Assembly (NCBI RefSeq): GCF_000011365.1 | Contig: NC_004463.1 | Location: 8,852,001 to 8,916,000, forward strand | DNA: 64,000 nt | Direction of reading: 5' to 3' | From: Bradyrhizobium diazoefficiens USDA 110 | GTDB lineage: Bacteria > Pseudomonadota > Alphaproteobacteria > Rhizobiales > Xanthobacteraceae | Shown: one piece after another, positions 25,201 through 34,600 of the stretch | How positions within the stretch are numbered: the first letter of the stretch is position 1 | Layout of the letters: every line of letters starts with the position of its first letter | Notes under the pieces: generated by a model | What the model saw: the letters and a program-made list of their open reading frames with translations, nothing else | What the model was told of the DNA's origin: nothing | Database searches by the model: none | Translations under genes and position numbers: made by a program

Positions 25201-27425
25201 GATTGCCTCGCCGAGTCGAAAGCCCTGGATATCTCTTCCACCGTCAGACCGGCTACGTCGAAGGCTGCTGCCTTCTCCAACAGAGGCTCTATCGCCTCGC
25301 CGTCGGATTCGAGGGCCTGCCTGGAGCAGATTCCGTCGACCTGCAACTCGAGATCATGGGCCCTCACGCAGCGATCGGCCCAATCGTCGAGCGATTTGCG
25401 GGCAGCTTCGCCGGTCGAGGTGACGAGCAGCTTGTCCTCGACATCTTCGTCGGCCGCAGGCAAGCGCGAGACGATTCCGGCGGCCGAGGAGGCGTCGTCG
25501 GGCGAGGCGATTCCTTCCCACGACGCCAAGACGGAAAGCGATTCGACGTTCCGTTGGAGCCGTCTGAGAGCGTCGGCCCACCGTGCGACGACTTCCACCG
25601 CCCTGGCGCGATCAAATCGGTTCAGGTTGAGATTGCCGACCCCCCTCCACGGCTGGTGCGCCGGTTCGGCCGCGGTCCCCATCCCTGCCGCCCAATCGTC
25701 CAGGGCTCTGCCTACTCCGACAAGTTCAGCGAGCTTGAAGCGGTCGATGTTCAGAACATCCGGAAGGCGGAACTCGGCCGTCGGCTTTGGCGGCGCGGGC
25801 TCCTGGCCTGCTCTCGTGAAATCGCCCCAAAGCACTTGGTGCACGCTGAGGCCGGTAGTGCCGGCCGAACTGTTCATCAGGCTCGCGTACTCGGTGAGGC
25901 GGTGTCGCGCCTGCCGAAGAGCTTCGCGGGCACTCTCGACCTCCTGGACGTTCGCCACGCTGCGCGGAGTTTCCATCCGCTCGCGGATCGACTTCAGGAC
26001 GGATGCCTTCGAAGCCTTTGCCGAGTGCACTTCCAGGCAATAGAGACCGAGACCCATGTGATCGAGCCGGTCCTTCACCACCTTCAGCGCCGCCATCTTC
26101 TCGGAGACGAACAAGACCGTCTTGCCGTGCCAGAGAGCGTTGGCGATGATGTTGGTGATCGCCTGCGACTTTCCCGTGCCAGGCGGCCCCTGGATCACGA
26201 GGTTCTTGCCGGTCGTGGCGTCGATCACGGCGCTGAGCTGCGATGCATCGGCTTCGATGACGAGCGCGGGCGCCTGGGATTCCAGTTGCGGCTCGTCCAC
26301 GTCGTAGACCGGAGCCACATTGTCGGCGTGCTCGCCGACGACATCGCCGTAGACTTGCCCGAGCAGCGGATGTGCTTCGGGCCTCGCCTCTGCCGGCCAT
26401 CGCGACGAATCGAGATCGCTCCACATCGCCTGACGGGCGAACGAGAAGAGCCCGATAGTCGCGAAACGCCGAACCTTCCATCTCGGCTTGTTGTTGAGGC
26501 AGTCGGTGACGCTGGAGAGATAGGCTTCGATTCCCGTTTCGGGATCGTATTCCGGAAGATCGATTGCGAAGCGCTTCAGCTTTTCGCGGAGCGCGACGTT
26601 GCTTGCTTCGTCGTCGTCCCTGCCCGCGATGGAGAAGACGTACTCGCCGTTGGCAATGCGCTTCTCCATGTTGACGGGCAACAAGACGAGGGGTGCATAG
26701 ACTGGATCTGTCGAATCGTCCTGTTCGTACCATTCGAGAAAACCGACCGCGAAGTATAGCGCGCTCAGCCCGGCATCCTCTTGAAGCGCGCGCGCGGCGC
26801 TGTGAATGCTGGCCAGCTTCGGCTCCAGGCGGTCCGGGAAAAAGAGTGTTTGTAGGGTATTGTCCGCGTGATGCCGCTGCGTGGAACGCTTGGACGGCGG
26901 CAGATCGTACGAAGGGTCAATTCCCAGCTCTCGGGCTCTTGCCCGCGCATCGGTCGCGACCCGCCATTCCGGCATCCCGAGCTTCGCCCGCACGCGATCG
27001 CGGAGCGCCCGCTCCGCCACCTTGTCCTTGGCGCGGCGACGGTTGCCGGCAGCACGACGCGCGTCTTCGGCGGCCAGCCACTCGGGATCGGTTTCCTTTG
27101 CTGTCTTCAGGGCGCTTCGGAAACCGTCGGTTTCCTCGTCCCGTGGCACCTGCTCGACGGGTGGGATCGGAATGACGTCGAGGGACTTGCCCGAGGCCAA
27201 AGTTCCAATCAGCAGGGCGATGTCCTCATCGACGATGCGGACGTGCTTTGCCGATGTCTCCGAGTGACGAAAATTCAGCATCGCATTGCGCATGCTGAGG
27301 TCGATCAGCTTTTCGCGGGCTTTACGGACGCCTTCCCGCACCAATTCGGCGATGCCGGCGCCGCCCTCACCGGACTCGGTCGAGCGAAAATGGTTGTTGT
27401 CGCTATTTGCCCCGAACGTCGTCAT
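22230..27425 (-). CDS. Giant DUF4011/SF1 helicase with C-terminal Vsr-like endonuclease
   Basis: A 1731-aa protein of the COG1112 type. The N-terminus has a DUF4011 signature (REKLIDLSMRNAMLNFR, about 37-53). Walker A GPPGTGKS is at 413-420; far downstream come VVDEASQM and GDPEQLPPTDFF, and DERDVILISTVYGP-type late motifs follow. A long helical insert (about 600-1250) separates the two helicase halves. The last 105 residues form a DUF559/Vsr-like nuclease with D1654 (YRIDIG) and ECDG near 1671-1674. Related multidomain helicase-nucleases occur in anti-phage systems such as Mokosh, so a defence role is likely but unproven. It ends 10 bp from the convergent AddA-like gene. Confidence 0.8.
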   Translation of the reverse strand: MTTFGANSDNNHFRSTESGEGGAGIAELVREGVRKAREKLIDLSMRNAMLNFRHSETSAKHVRIVDEDIALLIGTLASGKSLDVIPIPPVEQVPRDEETDGFRSALKTAKETDPEWLAAEDARRAAGNRRRAKDKVAERALRDRVRAKLGMPEWRVATDARARARELGIDPSYDLPPSKRSTQRHHADNTLQTLFFPDRLEPKLASIHSAARALQEDAGLSALYFAVGFLEWYEQDDSTDPVYAPLVLLPVNMEKRIANGEYVFSIAGRDDDEASNVALREKLKRFAIDLPEYDPETGIEAYLSSVTDCLNNKPRWKVRRFATIGLFSFARQAMWSDLDSSRWPAEARPEAHPLLGQVYGDVVGEHADNVAPVYDVDEPQLESQAPALVIEADASQLSAVIDATTGKNLVIQGPPGTGKSQAITNIIANALWHGKTVLFVSEKMAALKVVKDRLDHMGLGLYCLEVHSAKASKASVLKSIRERMETPRSVANVQEVESAREALRQARHRLTEYASLMNSSAGTTGLSVHQVLWGDFTRAGQEPAPPKPTAEFRLPDVLNIDRFKLAELVGVGRALDDWAAGMGTAAEPAHQPWRGVGNLNLNRFDRARAVEVVARWADALRRLQRNVESLSVLASWEGIASPDDASSAAGIVSRLPAADEDVEDKLLVTSTGEAARKSLDDWADRCVRAHDLELQVDGICSRQALESDGEAIEPLLEKAAAFDVAGLTVEEISRAFDSARQSAGRLRSLVRLMTDLLDAAGRDPNAASDVKSEAMAAGYLLVIPKLRQDNLRYRSQALTTDSVVDDLDAARELAGEARSAAIEARFSEQATTGLADSIPSAAELRRAAGTFRSTGFFGRLFGGEWRTAPAVCRQTFPDEPKLPPADAAKRLLAAALWKDRLQRLEERAEAKAAAGRHWKGPETPFDRLIEVSGWMRSVQKVTPPGEAGGRELRRLAFEGGSDEFAMLVRFAEAAESLNLVEAFQTAFASRSTIRTEADRLEARASALDSIVNASRKFGIQASQPVSALAKARQMQTEAKALRQQMAADVMATNVCASISTGSELERARKIHATTRFVAGVQSMQLPPPVARYLLQEGYADRSSGLKRAAEAMSGAVADVERAAAEADELLMLRPEEWCGGPPNVAPIRMQLEKCERASQAPDALEKQITLLSTELEAVNLGLSDLIRCWPAEGLRYAGVALAVEAAFYRSAAEKLMREHPVLTRHAGNTHEQVRKRFQDLDREILQLNRKMVAAQLRARPIPPGRRAGSTRDYTDNEMLTHQTGLQQPRIALRRLFSNAGNAIRSYTPCVMMSPMSVAQYLEPGRHSFDLLVVDEASQMRPEDALGAMLRCKQAVIVGDPEQLPPTDFFSASDDPSDEKAEDAPEESILELGRRCWHPMRMLEVHYRSRHQSLIAYSNREFYGERLLVYPSPVLEDPDFGVSCRKVDGAYEVGQGRNPAEARAIVEEAAQLMRTRADRSIGIVAMNQAQRDLIETLMDERATTDQDVQAYREKWADNLEDFFVKNLENVQGDERDVILISTVYGPTAEGVFHQRFGPLNRAYGHRRLNVLFTRAKRRLTVFTSMDPGNIVADGNRRGVRVLKEFLEYASRGSFTPGRETGEEPDSDFERWFLSRLKAANYQAHPQVGVAKYRIDIGVVHPDKPGSYILGVECDGATYHSSKSARDRDRLRQDVLEGLNWRIYRIWSTDWYRDPEREFNRLIERIERLRAPG

Positions 27426-27770
27426 GAACCGAAACTGCCACCTGAACTGGATCGCCAGGCACGCCGTCTCGTTCCTCGTGAAATTGCCGACGCCGGCCTC
27501 TCAGAACAAGCTATGCCCCCTTGATTTCGCTTGCATATTGCCTCGTGGACAACCGGCCCGCAAGCGAAAGCAAACCCCTCTTTGGTTCAATGATGGCAAC
27601 GCGTTTCGCGCCGCAACCGGCCAAAAGATATGTGCGGAAGCGTTTGGGCGGTCCTCAGGCTCCGCCTGCGTTGACCGCAGGCGAAAAACTAAGGACAGCG
27701 CATGTCTAGCAACTATTGATCGGAAACTACCTCCTCTGGCTTGTCGGACTCTATGGAATTCAGCATCTGG
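27426..27770. other. 345-bp intergenic stretch
   Basis: Separates the start of the giant helicase from a small ORF. No reading frame looks coding. It presumably holds the helicase promoter, but no clear -35/-10 pair was identified. Confidence 0.5.
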
Positions 27771-28148
27771 CTAGGATCGACTTTCTTGCGCCCTGCCCAT
27801 TCGAGGAGATTGGCGGGCGATAAGTGGGATCGGCGCGCCCACGTTTAAACACGCACGCGTCAATCGTTTCGTAATCGGTGGAGTGGGTCCCATCGTCGCG
27901 CATCTCGGGTTCGGCGCCGTTACGCGACAGAGAGGGCAAATGTGGTGGTATGTCCCATATCCGAACTTCCCGTAGGAATCGGGGATCGGCGCGGTCACAG
28001 AGTCGCCGTCGAGTTCGAGCTCGGAACGGAATTCGAGACCATGCAGTCCGCTTTCTTCATCGACCAGCGCAATGGCGCCTGTTTCAGAAGATCGGTCTCG
28101 TAGGCCACCCTCGCCATTGGTATCCACACCATTTACGGGATAGCTCAT
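27771..28148 (-). CDS. Possible small hypothetical protein
   Basis: A 125-aa frame from ATG 28148 with AGAGG upstream. The first 75 residues read like a real protein (SYPVNGVDTNGEG, GLHGLEFRSELELDGDSV, YGKFGYGTYHHICPLCR) and include a CxxC pair. It starts only 27 bp from the divergent HEPN-like gene, leaving little room for promoters. No known domain. It may be the partner of the HEPN-like gene or a chance frame. Confidence 0.35.
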   Translation of the reverse strand: MSYPVNGVDTNGEGGLRDRSSETGAIALVDEESGLHGLEFRSELELDGDSVTAPIPDSYGKFGYGTYHHICPLCRVTAPNPRCATMGPTPPITKRLTRACLNVGAPIPLIARQSPRMGRAQESRS

Positions 28149-28175
28149 ACACGGGGGCCTCTTAGGAAACGTCAC

Positions 28176-29051
28176 ATGGCAATTCACCGATTCGAGACGA
28201 CTGCCCGCTTTGTGTGCCCGAAATGCAAGCGCGCTGTGTCGGACAACGTGGAAGTTCCGGAACCGAGCTATGAAGCTGAGCGCGCAACCGACGCCGTCGC
28301 CGAAGGCCCGGTCGAGATAACGTGTCCGAAATGTGAGACTGTGTTCAACGGGTATTGCTTCAACACCGTGAGCAGTTGTGAGATCACGCTTGATGACCAC
28401 GGCGACACGATCGTCGAAGCTGAAATCGCACGATACGCCGGGAACGATGAGGACTGGTTCGACTTCGATACGTCCGACCATCCGGAGGCGGTATTTAATG
28501 ACTCGTATCACCACACCGGCGATCTGCTGACTGAGCACGGCGGTGAAGGCGCCCATCTCGTCAACCGGATGGTTTTCTCACACAATATAGGCGCTCTCGA
28601 ATCCTACCTCTCCGACACACTGATCAACCTGGTGTCTAATGACGCGGCGGCAATGAATCGCCTCCTCGCCAAAGACAAAGAGCTCAAGGAAAAGAAATTC
28701 ACCCTAGCCGAGATCGCAAGCGGGAAAGAGCTAGTGCGAGCAGAGGTGCTCGGACATTTGCGATCGATTGTGTATCACAATATCCCAAGAGTGCGCGCGC
28801 TCTACCAAATTGCTGCTGACATCGATCTGTTTGAGCTCCTCGGCGACGACAAGGACAAGCTATTCAAGGCCATTGAGTACCGGCACGACTGCGTCCATCG
28901 GAACGGTCGCGACAGCAAAGGCAACCGGCTTGAGGTATTCAGCAAAGCTTACGTCCAGGAGACAGCCGACTTAATGAGGAGGCTGGTCGCAAGGGTGGAG
29001 GGAAAGCTCCACGGTTTTGAACCGGATGCCGACGACTTTCTGCCGTTCTGA
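28176..29051 (+). CDS. Zinc-ribbon protein with HEPN-like RX4H motif
   Basis: A 291-aa soluble protein; ATG 28176 follows AGGAA. Two CPKC knuckles (C14/C17 and C50/C53) form a zinc ribbon. The C-terminal half is helical and includes R236-x4-H241 in YRHDCVHRNG, the RX4-6H signature of HEPN ribonucleases. By family knowledge such proteins often act as RNA-cutting toxins in abortive defence; here this is an inference from one short motif and the setting between two large helicase genes. A small divergent frame lies directly upstream. Confidence 0.6.
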   Translation: MAIHRFETTARFVCPKCKRAVSDNVEVPEPSYEAERATDAVAEGPVEITCPKCETVFNGYCFNTVSSCEITLDDHGDTIVEAEIARYAGNDEDWFDFDTSDHPEAVFNDSYHHTGDLLTEHGGEGAHLVNRMVFSHNIGALESYLSDTLINLVSNDAAAMNRLLAKDKELKEKKFTLAEIASGKELVRAEVLGHLRSIVYHNIPRVRALYQIAADIDLFELLGDDKDKLFKAIEYRHDCVHRNGRDSKGNRLEVFSKAYVQETADLMRRLVARVEGKLHGFEPDADDFLPF

Positions 29052-29121
29052 GCGAGTCACCTGATCCGGCGGCTTATCCCTCTACGATCTTCATAGCCAC
29101 ACGCGAGCCGCCCTTGGCGAC

Positions 29122-30553
29122 CTACGAGCAATCGCCTGCGGGGAGTGCGGTATAGTATTGTTTTACTTTCGTGTGGCCACGTAAGTTCGGCGGTCGATAG
29201 TCTGCGCGCGCATAGAAGTGCTGAACCCCGTCGGTGGCGGCAAAGCGCGCGAGGACACTCGAATGCAGGACCGCCTCGTCCTGGACTTCGCGCAGGCCTT
29301 CAGTCCATTTGAATCGCCCACGCAGATAGCCAGGTTCGCGCTCATCGTGCTGTGGGCCGAGCGGATCCGGATGGAGCGTCATGTACCGATCGTCCACCCT
29401 GATGCCGAACCCGTCGGGCGTCGTGCCGTCGGGTAGGTTCTTGGCGGCGTGCACCATCCACCCCAACGAGATATCTGACAGGCGCGCTTCGTTTTCCGGA
29501 TAGCTGCCGCCGATGTCCGAGTGGTTTCCGGCGAACCAGACCTGCTGCAGCCAATCCGGATATTCGTCAGGGCGCTGCGGCCCCTTGTTGTGCGATCCGC
29601 CCCACGGAACGCGCGCGAAGTCGGCGCGGTTCTCGTCGATCGACATGGCGTGGCGTGCGTACCAGATCGCGTTGTTCAGGTTCAGGTCGTAGAACCTCAT
29701 CTTCGGCGAAGCGAGATGGAGCGTCTTGAGGAACGAATAGCCCGACAGACCGACGGCGTACTTCAGGTGGGTCGCGACGTATCCGATGGTCGCTGCGACC
29801 GCCGCGTCGGCGACAGTCCAAAGAAACGTGGGGAGGAAGGGAAACAGGAAGAACGACTGCAGGTAGCTCAAGGCGGCGATGACGACGGTGGTCGCCCCGA
29901 CCAGAGCGGCTGAGAGCGCGTAGCTGCCGAGGGACGCGACCGTGTCGAACACCCCGATGAAGAACGGCACCGCGTTGGATGCGCCGCCGGCGTCGCTGCC
30001 GTACCGCTCGCGAAAGCGCCTCGCCAGCGCCTCGCGCTGCGGCAGATATTCCGTATCTCTAGGCGAACTAACGTGCTGATAGACCTTCTTCACCGCCTCA
30101 CGCGCGATGCGGGTCGTCGTGCCGACGTCGCGTCTGAGCGGCGTACCATCGGCCATCGTCGTCGGCACCCCGCACTGCCCCAGGACGGCCGCGAGGCACC
30201 GGACGGTGTAGGCGCCGCGGCTGAAACCGAACAGGAAGATGCGGTCGCCGGGCTCCCACATCCGGATGATCGCGGCGTAGCAGTCGATGATGTTGGTTGT
30301 GATGCCGAGCCCCGTCGCCTGGCTGGCAACGTTATGCAACCAGCGGTAGGCGCGCGTGACGAACAGCGCCGCCCGGCGGCCGTGAACCGAGACCCGCGTC
30401 GTAGAAGGCAAGCTGCTCTCGCGGATCGATCGCGGTGTCGGGGCCGCAGCGGGTCGCCCGATAGAGCTTGTAGATGTTCGAGCGGTTCTCGTCCGGACGG
30501 AGGCCGCCGGCCTGACCGGTGCCGTCCGAGAAAATCAGGATGTTCTTGGGCAT
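29122..30553 (-). pseudogene. Frameshifted DUF2235 (Tle-like) alpha/beta hydrolase
   Basis: The N-terminus, from ATG 30553, reads KNILIFSDGTGQAGG and FYDAGLGS in one frame, then the sense moves to a second frame near 30350 and continues AYRWLHNVASQATGLGI, the nucleophile elbow FGFSRGAY and NHSDIGGSYPE to a stop at 29122. Both pieces belong to DUF2235, a family that includes type VI secretion phospholipase effectors. About 470 residues would be encoded without the shift. Two hydrophobic stretches lie in the middle. No secretion genes are nearby. It is broken unless the shift is a sequencing error. Confidence 0.75.
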
Positions 30554-30755
30554 GCGACCTCACCGTCAGAGGGAGTGAAAGGGAACGAAGGGTTCTGCTA
30601 TGCAGTCGAACAATTGGCGGCGCAGCTCTGTCAGCCGCACGCAGAATTCGGTGAAGTCGCGGTTCATCTCCACGACTAGGGTGCGGTGCTCGTCGATCAT
30701 GGGGCCATCATCGCTGTGAGTCGGCCATGGTCGGCTTTGCTTGACATGACAAAAG

Positions 30756-31667
30756 CTAGGCCGCCGCGGACACGGTCACCTGAACATCTGGAAGACCGTT
30801 GTCATCCAGAATCTTCCGAACGTTCGCCCGGGCCGCGTCATCGGCCTTCGGTCCCATCATGACCTCGGTGATGTTAGCTTTCAGACGTGGCTGGGGAATC
30901 TCGACGCGCGGACGCGCTGGCGCGTTCTTGATCTCGATTTTCGGGTTCTTCAGGTCGTTAACGGCCAAAAGTCTGGTCTCGATCTGATGGGACCATTTGT
31001 CGGACTTCGTCGTCACGGAATTCCAGAGGATCTCAACGTACATGTAGGCTGCCATCAGATGCAGGAATGCCTCTTCGTCCTCCGCCTTAAGCAGCAGTCC
31101 CTGCTTGTGTGCCTGCTTTATCGTCTGCACCGCGCTGTCAACGATCGCGGCATGGCGGATCTTCGCCGCAGGCTCTCCGTACTCGACCTTCCCGAGGAAG
31201 GTCTCCTCCTCCGGCTTGTAGTCCTCCTTCTTCTCGAACCCGAAGAACTTCGGCCCGAGGCCTATCGCGACGCCCGTGCCGTCGCCGGCGTAGTCGGTCC
31301 ACTGCCTGGAATCGTCCTTTTGGCCGAAGCTGGCGGAGTAGAATTCGAATCGGTTCCTGATCCTCGTGAACCCGACGTCTTCGACCAGGGGTTTGAGGAA
31401 GACCCGCACGTTGGCGTCCTCACGTTCTAGCGCGGCCTTCAGCAGCGCATGGGAGATCCCGAATCCGAAGGACAGTTCCTGATCGTCGTCCATGTGATAG
31501 ACGCTAGTGAACCAGAAAGTTTCCGAAGCGATGATCCCGGCCAGCGCGGCCGTCGACGTGTAGTGGAAGAGTGGTCCAGTCGGAGCGCCCCGTTCGTTGC
31601 CCTTGGCCATGCGCTGCACGCTGGCGAAATTGAAGCGATCGGCAAGCTTCTCCGCGCGACGATGCAT
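30756..31667 (-). CDS. DUF2971 family protein
   Basis: A 303-aa soluble protein. It has the family opening FHYTSTAALAGIIAS, FWFTSVYHMDDDQELSFG (about 34-70) and the later FYSASFGQKDDSRQW and GVAIGL. DUF2971 has no established activity, though members occur in defence loci. It lies 30 bp downstream of the SF2 helicase gene on the same strand, so the two are probably co-transcribed. The C-terminus carries a short AAA tail after VTVS. Confidence 0.75.
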   Translation of the reverse strand: MHRRAEKLADRFNFASVQRMAKGNERGAPTGPLFHYTSTAALAGIIASETFWFTSVYHMDDDQELSFGFGISHALLKAALEREDANVRVFLKPLVEDVGFTRIRNRFEFYSASFGQKDDSRQWTDYAGDGTGVAIGLGPKFFGFEKKEDYKPEEETFLGKVEYGEPAAKIRHAAIVDSAVQTIKQAHKQGLLLKAEDEEAFLHLMAAYMYVEILWNSVTTKSDKWSHQIETRLLAVNDLKNPKIEIKNAPARPRVEIPQPRLKANITEVMMGPKADDAARANVRKILDDNGLPDVQVTVSAAA

Positions 31668-31697
31668 GATCCGGACGCCCCCTCAGGATGCCGCTTC

Positions 31698-34600
31698 TCA
31701 CGGCGATGAAAAGATTTTGAGATTCACCCCAACCGACTGGCAAGCCGAATACGTTGAGATCACTAGATGGTAAAACTGCAATACGTGCGCCTTGGGCGGA
31801 GAAGATAAGAATTCTCGCTTAAGTGCAGATTTGGAGAGCATTCCGCCTGCGCAAACGAGCCAGATCTCGCGCTCGGCACCGGGCGATTGTTTGACCCGTG
31901 CGAGCATCTTGCGAAACGCCGCAGATCCGGGACCAGCTCGCGTCCGTTGTACGCGATCGGTCCTTTTCGCCTTGCCCTTTCCTTTGCTCAGCTTCCAAGG
32001 CTGATCGAACTTTGTCAGCGCTCCTGGAAGATCTTCCCCATCGCTCTTTAGAAAGGCGAGATTTTTAACTCCTTGTCCGCATACGTCGTAGAAATCCGCT
32101 GCGGAGACGCCAGGGTCGCCTGGCTTGTGTTTCGCCACGACGAAGACCGCTCGCGCGTTTGACGGATTGTCATCCACGCCGATGAAGTCGCCAGCCTCTG
32201 TTCCAAAGTCGTCGCAGACTAGGGCAGGAAAAGGGGCGCCGAACTCTGGTGTACCGCGCTTCTGCGTGAGAGCGTCGTCGATAACGCGGAAGAGAGAACC
32301 TTGCTGCCAGGTCGGGAGGTCCGCTCCCGTTGGAACGCCCTTCTCCGAAGTGACCCCGCCCAGTTGTTTGACTGGGGTAACAAGATCTAAAACGAGTCTT
32401 CCGGGACCATCGGTCTTCGCTAGATCGAGATCTAGCGCATAGAACGCGCCGTTGACGTAGGCATGTTGCAGGTCTGCAGTTATTATCCTGAACGGTTGAA
32501 GTTGGTTCAGGCGCTTAGCGAGCGAGACCTTTGCTTCCGACTTCGACTTGACCTGGCTTAGAGAAGGTGAAGTAAGCCAGTATTTGCGCTTCTTAACATC
32601 CCATTTGATCCAAACCTTCACATCTGCACCGTCGACCTTCAGCACGAAGCGAAAAGGAGCCGGCGCGGTAGGAGTCGCGTCTTTTTCGATATCCACACAT
32701 AGTCCATCCGGATCGAACTTTGCATCGGTTCGCGTCGCCAGGCTGCTGAATTGCCCGGTCAATTCTAGCATATCGACCAGGATGTTAATCGGCGTGGTGT
32801 CGACTGGCGTGTCGGTCGGGGCGGCGAATCGCGACAATATCTGGGACCCGGGTCGCTTTGCTTTCAGAAGGCCATCGATTTCCGTGCACCAGTCGCGAAA
32901 CTCAGATGCGGTCAGATCGGTGCCCGCACCGTCTCTGACACGACTGCGGGAGAATCCTACCGCTCGCCGCGTACCATCCGCCCACCCGCCCGCCCGCGTG
33001 ACGACGTTCATGTGCTCGCCCATAAAAACGCCTGCCCGTTCCAAGGAGCGCGCAGATAGCGAGCGCGATCGAAGAGCCGAAGGTCCGAGATCGGTATTCT
33101 TGACCGCGAGAAACGAAACAGTGTTGTCGACGTCTTCGGGTAGTAGCGAGCGCAACTGCATGGGACGAAGACGACCAGTCAGCTCACCAAGTTCGTCGAT
33201 CCACAGCCCGGCACTGTCGTAAAAATACAAGCGTCTGCCGATCAGGGCGTATATCGTCACCTCGAGCGAGGCCGCCTGAAAGAGATACTCCGCAAGAAAA
33301 GGAGATTGGTTCATCCGTAGCGTGACGTGATAGCGGCAGCTTCCTCCCGAAATACCGCGAGTTTGGTGCTGAAACCGGTCTTCCGCATCGAGTGCCTCGG
33401 AAACCGCAGTCTGAAATTTGTCTAGGTCAAACTGGTCGGAAACGTCATAGACGAGCGCAGACTGTGGAAACCGCAGATCTTCTGAGAGATCCGCATCGTC
33501 GAGATCGATTCGCGTGCGGAACTTTCCACTGACGTAATCCATCTGTGGCAGGGCAGCGACTAGGCCTCGGAGTACATCGTCGCCGTTGCGCAGCGGCGGT
33601 TTGCCTCCGTTCGCGACGCAGGCCTTGTCGTACGCGATAAAGCTTTCCCAATCACGATCGACGCCGTCGGAAGGCCTGGTCAGGACGCATGCCTCGGGCA
33701 TCTTCGTTCCGAGAGGCGCAGACTGGCGCGTGAGCCGGCCGACTTGTTGTACCAGCATCCTCGTATTGCCGAAGGGCTCGTACAGCGCGAGCACCGAGCA
33801 TCTTGGATCGTCGATACCCTCGACCAGCATAAATTGATGGAGCAAGAAACGCTCGGATCTTTGCCGCAGATCCGCCGGTACATCGGGCCGCATTTGCGCT
33901 CCCGGTCGTCCGGTCAGAGTGAAGTTGTTGTGCAGCGCCATAACCCCGTCGTTGCGCCCGGCCAAAACGGCCACGAACGCATGGTACAGATCGAGGACCG
34001 TATCCTCGCTTCCTGCCCGCACGATTACCTTGTACCCGGGATCGAGGCGACCGTTTGCGGCGAGTCGGTCCGTTTCGGCCACCACCTGAGCTGCGAACGT
34101 CGATGCATCATCCGACAGATTCATCTTCCGCACGTCTACGCCGCGGATTAGAGCGGCCGCAACAGCCTGCTCGAACGAGAGAAAATGAATGTAGCCTTCG
34201 TCGACATTAAACACCTTCAAATCGCCCCGGAAGGGCGTGGCGCTAAAGAGCACGGTCGGCACATTGAACTCGCGGACGACGGCAGCCCAAAGCGGTGCCG
34301 GCTCCCGATGTCCCTCGTCGAAGACGATCGTCCCGATCGTACCCCTCAGCAGGCTGATGTCGCGCGTAGCGTGGATCTGCTGCACGGCTTGAATGGTCGC
34401 GACCACGATAGTCCGCTGACCGCTAAATCCACGCAGTTTGTCGCCGAGTTGCCCAACTGAACCTGGCAGCGCCTGAAGGACTTGATCGGGGCGCCACTCC
34501 GGTCCAGCACCGATTGTGTCCCAAAACCGCGATCGGAATTCAGACATCAACTGTTCTACGAGTGCGGCGGATGGACAGACCACGAGGACGGGCTCTGACG

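Noticed and set aside
24213..26759. 848-aa open frame antisense to the giant helicase
   Set aside because: Shadow frame; the minus strand carries continuous helicase motifs.
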